In this document: piece by piece, positions 61,090 to 64,000 of the stretch | Numbering within the stretch: position 1 is the stretch's first letter | Layout: each line of letters starts with the position of its first letter | Translations under genes and position numbers: made by a program | From: Flavobacterium crocinum | GTDB lineage: Bacteria > Bacteroidota > Bacteroidia > Flavobacteriales > Flavobacteriaceae | Assembly: GCF_003122385.1 (NCBI RefSeq) | Contig: NZ_CP029255.1 | Location: forward strand, 992,001 to 1,056,000 | Reading direction: 5' to 3' | DNA length: 64,000 nucleotides | Notes under the pieces: model-generated | Told to the model about the DNA's origin: nothing | The model's input: only the letters and a program-made list of their open reading frames with translations | Databases searched by the model: none

Positions 61090-62177
61090 CGTATTTTAAC
61101 GCTCAAATTTACCACATACTTTTCTGCCGAATCTTCTATCATTAAAGCATGTTTGTTAGGATATACCAACTTTAATCTGTCAATCGTATTCTGAAGTCCA
61201 ATTCCGGACTCGGACTGAACCGAAAAGGTCTTTTTATTGGAAACATATAAAGTTAGTATTTCTTCTTCAATATCAATTTTAATATAAATTTCGGAAGTCT
61301 GATCCGGATTTACACCATACTTGAAGGCATTTTCTATAAAAGAAATTAAAATAAGCGGTGTTATGACTTTTCCATGCGTACTTCCAATTACTGAATAATT
61401 GATATTTACGGTGTTTCCTAAACGTGTTTTTTGAAGCGAAATAAAGTTGCTTATATAATTGATTTCTTTAGTCAGATCGATAACCTCATCATTTGAATTG
61501 ACCATAATGTAACGCATCAACTCAGAAAGCTGAACTACTGCATCCGGAGTTTTGTCGTCTTTTTTTAAAGCAAGCGCATAAATACTGTTCAGAGTATTAA
61601 ACAGAAAATGCGGATTGATTTGTGCTTTTAAAAAGGCTATTTCTGATTTTACTTTTTCTTTTTCAACACTTTGCAATCTACCCGAAATGGCAAAAAGCAA
61701 ACTGGTCACTACACCAATTAAATAAACCAAAGAGGTATGACCATATTGTGTTGGCGGACCACCATTGAATTCAAAAGACATGGGATGACTTCCGTGCGGA
61801 GGCGGAGGAAATCTTGCATCAAATGGTTTGGGGTGACCGGGAAATTTTCCGGAATGGTATTCAAAATCTAAAAAGTTTCGGCTTGGATGATCCAAAACGG
61901 TGGAAATCCAAAGAAAGAATAATAGAAAAACAATTATAATTAAATAGTATAAAAGTTTTTTGTCTGAGAAATATAGTTTCGGAATTAAATAATAATAATT
62001 GAAATAGAAGAAACAGAGTAACCCAAAGTAGATAAAAAGATAAATTCTGTCATGCGCATTACTGTACAGATTTGGCAAAGAAAAAACGGTATTTGTAGAC
62101 GTAAATGCATACGGCAAAAATAAAAAAGCGAGGCACAATACTATGTGTTTCGCATAAAATGAAAATTTTGCTTTCAT
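61086..62177 (-). CDS. LytS-type sensor histidine kinase
   Basis: The 363-residue protein has four membrane spans (about 11-26, 45-66, 76-94 and 149-166). A short Pro/His/Gly-rich loop (HPKPFDARFPPPPHGSHPMSFEF, about 115-137) lies between spans 3 and 4 and might bind a metal or peptide. The cytoplasmic part is a His_kinase domain with the phospho-acceptor His190 in LKAQINPHFLFNTLNS, and ENAFKYG and GIGLQNTIDRL in the ATPase domain. It phosphorylates the LytTR regulator encoded just after it, with a 4-bp overlap. Confidence 0.93.
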   Translation of the reverse strand: MKAKFSFYAKHIVLCLAFLFLPYAFTSTNTVFSLPNLYSNAHDRIYLFIYFGLLCFFYFNYYYLIPKLYFSDKKLLYYLIIIVFLLFFLWISTVLDHPSRNFLDFEYHSGKFPGHPKPFDARFPPPPHGSHPMSFEFNGGPPTQYGHTSLVYLIGVVTSLLFAISGRLQSVEKEKVKSEIAFLKAQINPHFLFNTLNSIYALALKKDDKTPDAVVQLSELMRYIMVNSNDEVIDLTKEINYISNFISLQKTRLGNTVNINYSVIGSTHGKVITPLILISFIENAFKYGVNPDQTSEIYIKIDIEEEILTLYVSNKKTFSVQSESGIGLQNTIDRLKLVYPNKHALMIEDSAEKYVVNLSVKIR

Positions 62178-62340
62178 AATTCAAATCTGATTATACCGTT
62201 TTTAAACAAAAATGATAAAACTCAAATTTAATGTTATTGCAGATTTATTTCAAATTATTGCGGTAAAAACACCTAATGTTGCGACTCGCTTTTAAAATGT
62301 CAGCCTTTTTCGGGCCTATATTATAATCGTTATTTGGCGA

Positions 62341-63309
62341 TTATTCGTGAACAGGACTCTGCGTACAAGGACAGTTACTGATCGATTGTAAGAAATCAAA
62401 TCCGATTGTTATCGAATGTGTTCCTGAATTGTAACTTCCAAGACCGTTAAACATTAACTGGTAAGAATAAGCAAAATAGAACTTAGATTTCATAAAACCG
62501 GCCATTGGTCCCATTGCTAATGGTTTTGGGAACTGGTCATTTAAGAAACGATACGAAACGCCAATCCAATAGTAATCTTCGTAACGATTGTAACGTCTGT
62601 ATTTGAAGTTAAAATCGGTAGTAGAACGCTGGTCACTTGCAAAATACTGCAAGAAAACCGATGGTTCATATTCGATACGTCTGTTTTCGCCATCTCTAAA
62701 TGTAAACCCTGAATATACCTGGAAATTGGAAAGCAAATCCGGTTCGTTGGTTCTATCCTTAGTTAGGTTTTTCTTTAAAACGTTATTGGCATTAAAGCTT
62801 AAATAAAATCCTTTATGACGGTATAAAGCACTAAGGTCAAAGTTATTATTTGAAGTTTGACGATTATCTGTTACAGAAGGATCAAGACCACCTCCGACTC
62901 CTTCAAAATTCCCTGTTTCTAAACGGAAGGTATTTATATTATACGAGATACCAAATGATAGATATTTTTCAGAATAATAATCTAAGATAAGGTGGTGTGC
63001 AAACGAAACTTTGGCTCCGGTTTGTTTTGTATTACCGTTACTATCGTTATACAACGATATACCAACTCCCGAACGATCCAGAACACGAAAATCTGCATAC
63101 AATGATTGGTTATCCGGTGCATCTTTAATTCCGACCCACTGTGTTAAACCATTGGCCCTGATACGGAGGTTATCTCCAATACCGGCATAAGCAGGTGAAA
63201 GAATAAAAGGGTTATCAGCTAAATACTGTGTAAACACCGGTAGGTTTAACTCTTGGCTGTAACTTGTTGTTACAGCCATGAGTACTAAGGATAAAATAAA
63301 CTTTTTCAT
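62341..63309 (-). CDS. PorP/SprF-family type IX secretion outer-membrane protein
   Basis: The start is set at ATG 63307-63309 (MKKFILSLVLMAVTTSYSQ, a good signal peptide), since the upstream in-frame extension overlaps the adhesin stop. The 322-residue product has the PorP/SprF beginning (ELNLPVFTQYLADNPFILSPAYAGIGDNLRIRANGLTQWVG) and barrel-like strands to the end (GTHSITIGFDFLQ). SprF-type proteins sit in the outer membrane and help export or attach SprB-like adhesins with type IX secretion. It lies 44 bp after the adhesin gene, the expected order. Confidence 0.92.
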   Translation of the reverse strand: MKKFILSLVLMAVTTSYSQELNLPVFTQYLADNPFILSPAYAGIGDNLRIRANGLTQWVGIKDAPDNQSLYADFRVLDRSGVGISLYNDSNGNTKQTGAKVSFAHHLILDYYSEKYLSFGISYNINTFRLETGNFEGVGGGLDPSVTDNRQTSNNNFDLSALYRHKGFYLSFNANNVLKKNLTKDRTNEPDLLSNFQVYSGFTFRDGENRRIEYEPSVFLQYFASDQRSTTDFNFKYRRYNRYEDYYWIGVSYRFLNDQFPKPLAMGPMAGFMKSKFYFAYSYQLMFNGLGSYNSGTHSITIGFDFLQSISNCPCTQSPVHE

Positions 63310-63352
63310 TGTAATAATTTTTTTAGATAACATCATTGGGGCTATAATTTTG

Positions 63353-64000
63353 TTATCTGTATAATGTGAAATGTCCAACAAACTCTCTATTATCTTTTGG
63401 ATCATTCAGTTTAAGAACATACCAGTAATCTCCTGTTGGTAATTCATTTCCGTTGTATCTACCGTCCCATTTTCCTCCAACTTTATATTTACCGACTACT
63501 CGACCGTATCTGTCATAAACATCGAACGTCAGATCTTTGTAAGCTAATGCACCACAACCTGGACCAATAGTAGTATTAGCACCTGAACCGTTTGGTGTAA
63601 AGTAGTTCGGCAGACAGAAGTCGTAGAATGTACCAGGAACATCAATTGTTGCTTCACAACCATTTTTGTCTCTTACAATCACTTTATAAACATCTGTTCT
63701 GTAGATTCTATAAGTATTTGATGAAGAGAATGGCTCTCCGTTGAAACTGTATTCGTATGGCGCAACACCTCCGGAAGCTTTTACTGATATCGTATTGATT
63801 TCATTGCTTTGTTTTGTTGTATCAATTAAACTTAGTTCAGCAATTGCATTTACAGGGAAAACTGCAGTTGGCACTTCACATCCGTTAGTGTGTCTTGCAA
63901 CGATGAAGTGATCACCAGCAGGAACATTTGTGAAGATGTTACTTGGCTGATAAGTACCATTGTTGTCTAATGAGTAATCTACATCTGTAGGACTATTAGA
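63353..64000 (-). CDS. C-terminal end of a SprB-like adhesin with type B sorting domain (partial)
   Basis: The frame is open to the right edge (the gene starts outside the window), so at least 215 codons are visible. Repeats of the SprB type appear: DYSLDNNGTYQPSNIFTNVPAG, then FIVARHTNGCE, and a second with ASGGVAPYEYSFNGEPF and VIVRDKNGCEATI. The end is a type B C-terminal domain: CLPNYFTPNGSG, YKDLTFDVYDRYGRVVGKY, WDGRYNGNELPTGDYWYVLKL, and FVGHFTLYR at the stop. It is exported by the type IX system and anchored on the surface, where such proteins aid gliding or adhesion. Confidence 0.93.
   Translation of the reverse strand, partial: SNSPTDVDYSLDNNGTYQPSNIFTNVPAGDHFIVARHTNGCEVPTAVFPVNAIAELSLIDTTKQSNEINTISVKASGGVAPYEYSFNGEPFSSSNTYRIYRTDVYKVIVRDKNGCEATIDVPGTFYDFCLPNYFTPNGSGANTTIGPGCGALAYKDLTFDVYDRYGRVVGKYKVGGKWDGRYNGNELPTGDYWYVLKLNDPKDNREFVGHFTLYR

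Noticed and set aside
63310..63405. Longer N-terminus of the PorP/SprF protein
   Set aside because: The extension would overlap the adhesin gene and hide the signal peptide that begins at the ATG at 63309.

Overview
The window looks like a chromosomal segment of a Flavobacterium-type bacterium (Bacteroidota, Flavobacteriaceae). It is AT-rich. Promoter-like TAnnTTTG boxes sit before many genes and Shine-Dalgarno sites are weak. Its proteins include a type IX secretion type B sorting domain, a PorP/SprF partner, a TonB-dependent receptor with a carboxypeptidase-like N-domain, and many family-specific lipoproteins. No rRNA, tRNA, CRISPR array or prophage was found.

Layout. 1-3777: end of a polysaccharide or capsule glycosyltransferase cluster (one partial gene and three GT4-like enzymes, the last two overlapping tail to tail). 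4085-8949: a metal-related set with a Fur-family regulator divergent from a MerC-like membrane protein, an FAD oxidoreductase, a TonB receptor and a periplasmic thioredoxin. Twin Fur-type operators lie in the divergent gap. 8951-11639: manganese uptake, with an NRAMP transporter fused to a UspA domain, a perfect DtxR/MntR-type palindrome before it and a DtxR-family regulator after it. 11640-13156: repeats around two small unknown genes. 13163-15426: enoyl-CoA hydratase and a membrane histidine kinase.

15563-33849 is a large haem region. On the minus strand are hemH, an unknown lipoprotein gene and hemJ. An AraC regulator is divergent from hemA. On the plus strand come hemA, hemC, hemD, hemE, hemF and, further on, hemB followed by a cytochrome c lipoprotein. 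Together they cover glutamyl-tRNA to protohaem except the hemL step (not in the window), with HemF and HemJ as the oxidases. The run is interrupted by a YhcG/DUF1016 nuclease (between hemC and hemD), a REP-associated transposase with its palindromes, and three unknown genes (between hemE and hemF).

34028-42082: two tandem M13 peptidases, a SCO copper chaperone, and feoA-feoB with a 41-residue Cys-rich Feo partner. 42213-47963: HD hydrolase, acyl-ACP desaturase, PlsC-type acyltransferase, rnpA, a DUF4349 lipoprotein and an S41 protease. 48521-50876: a secreted protein between two small HTH regulators. 50866-56776: GNAT, DUF1579 and DUF4837 lipoproteins, a LysM transglycosylase and pgk. 57040-59773: unknown gene, pirin, intradiol dioxygenase-like lipoprotein and a second Y1 transposase. 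60400-64000: LytTR/LytS two-component pair, PorP/SprF and the end of a SprB-like adhesin.

The most striking non-coding content is at least six families of intergenic palindromes. Two occur as duplicated long inverted repeats, two lie next to HUH/Y1 transposase genes, and one supplies the likely start codon of a membrane-protein gene. All functional calls come from reading motifs by eye; no database search was run.
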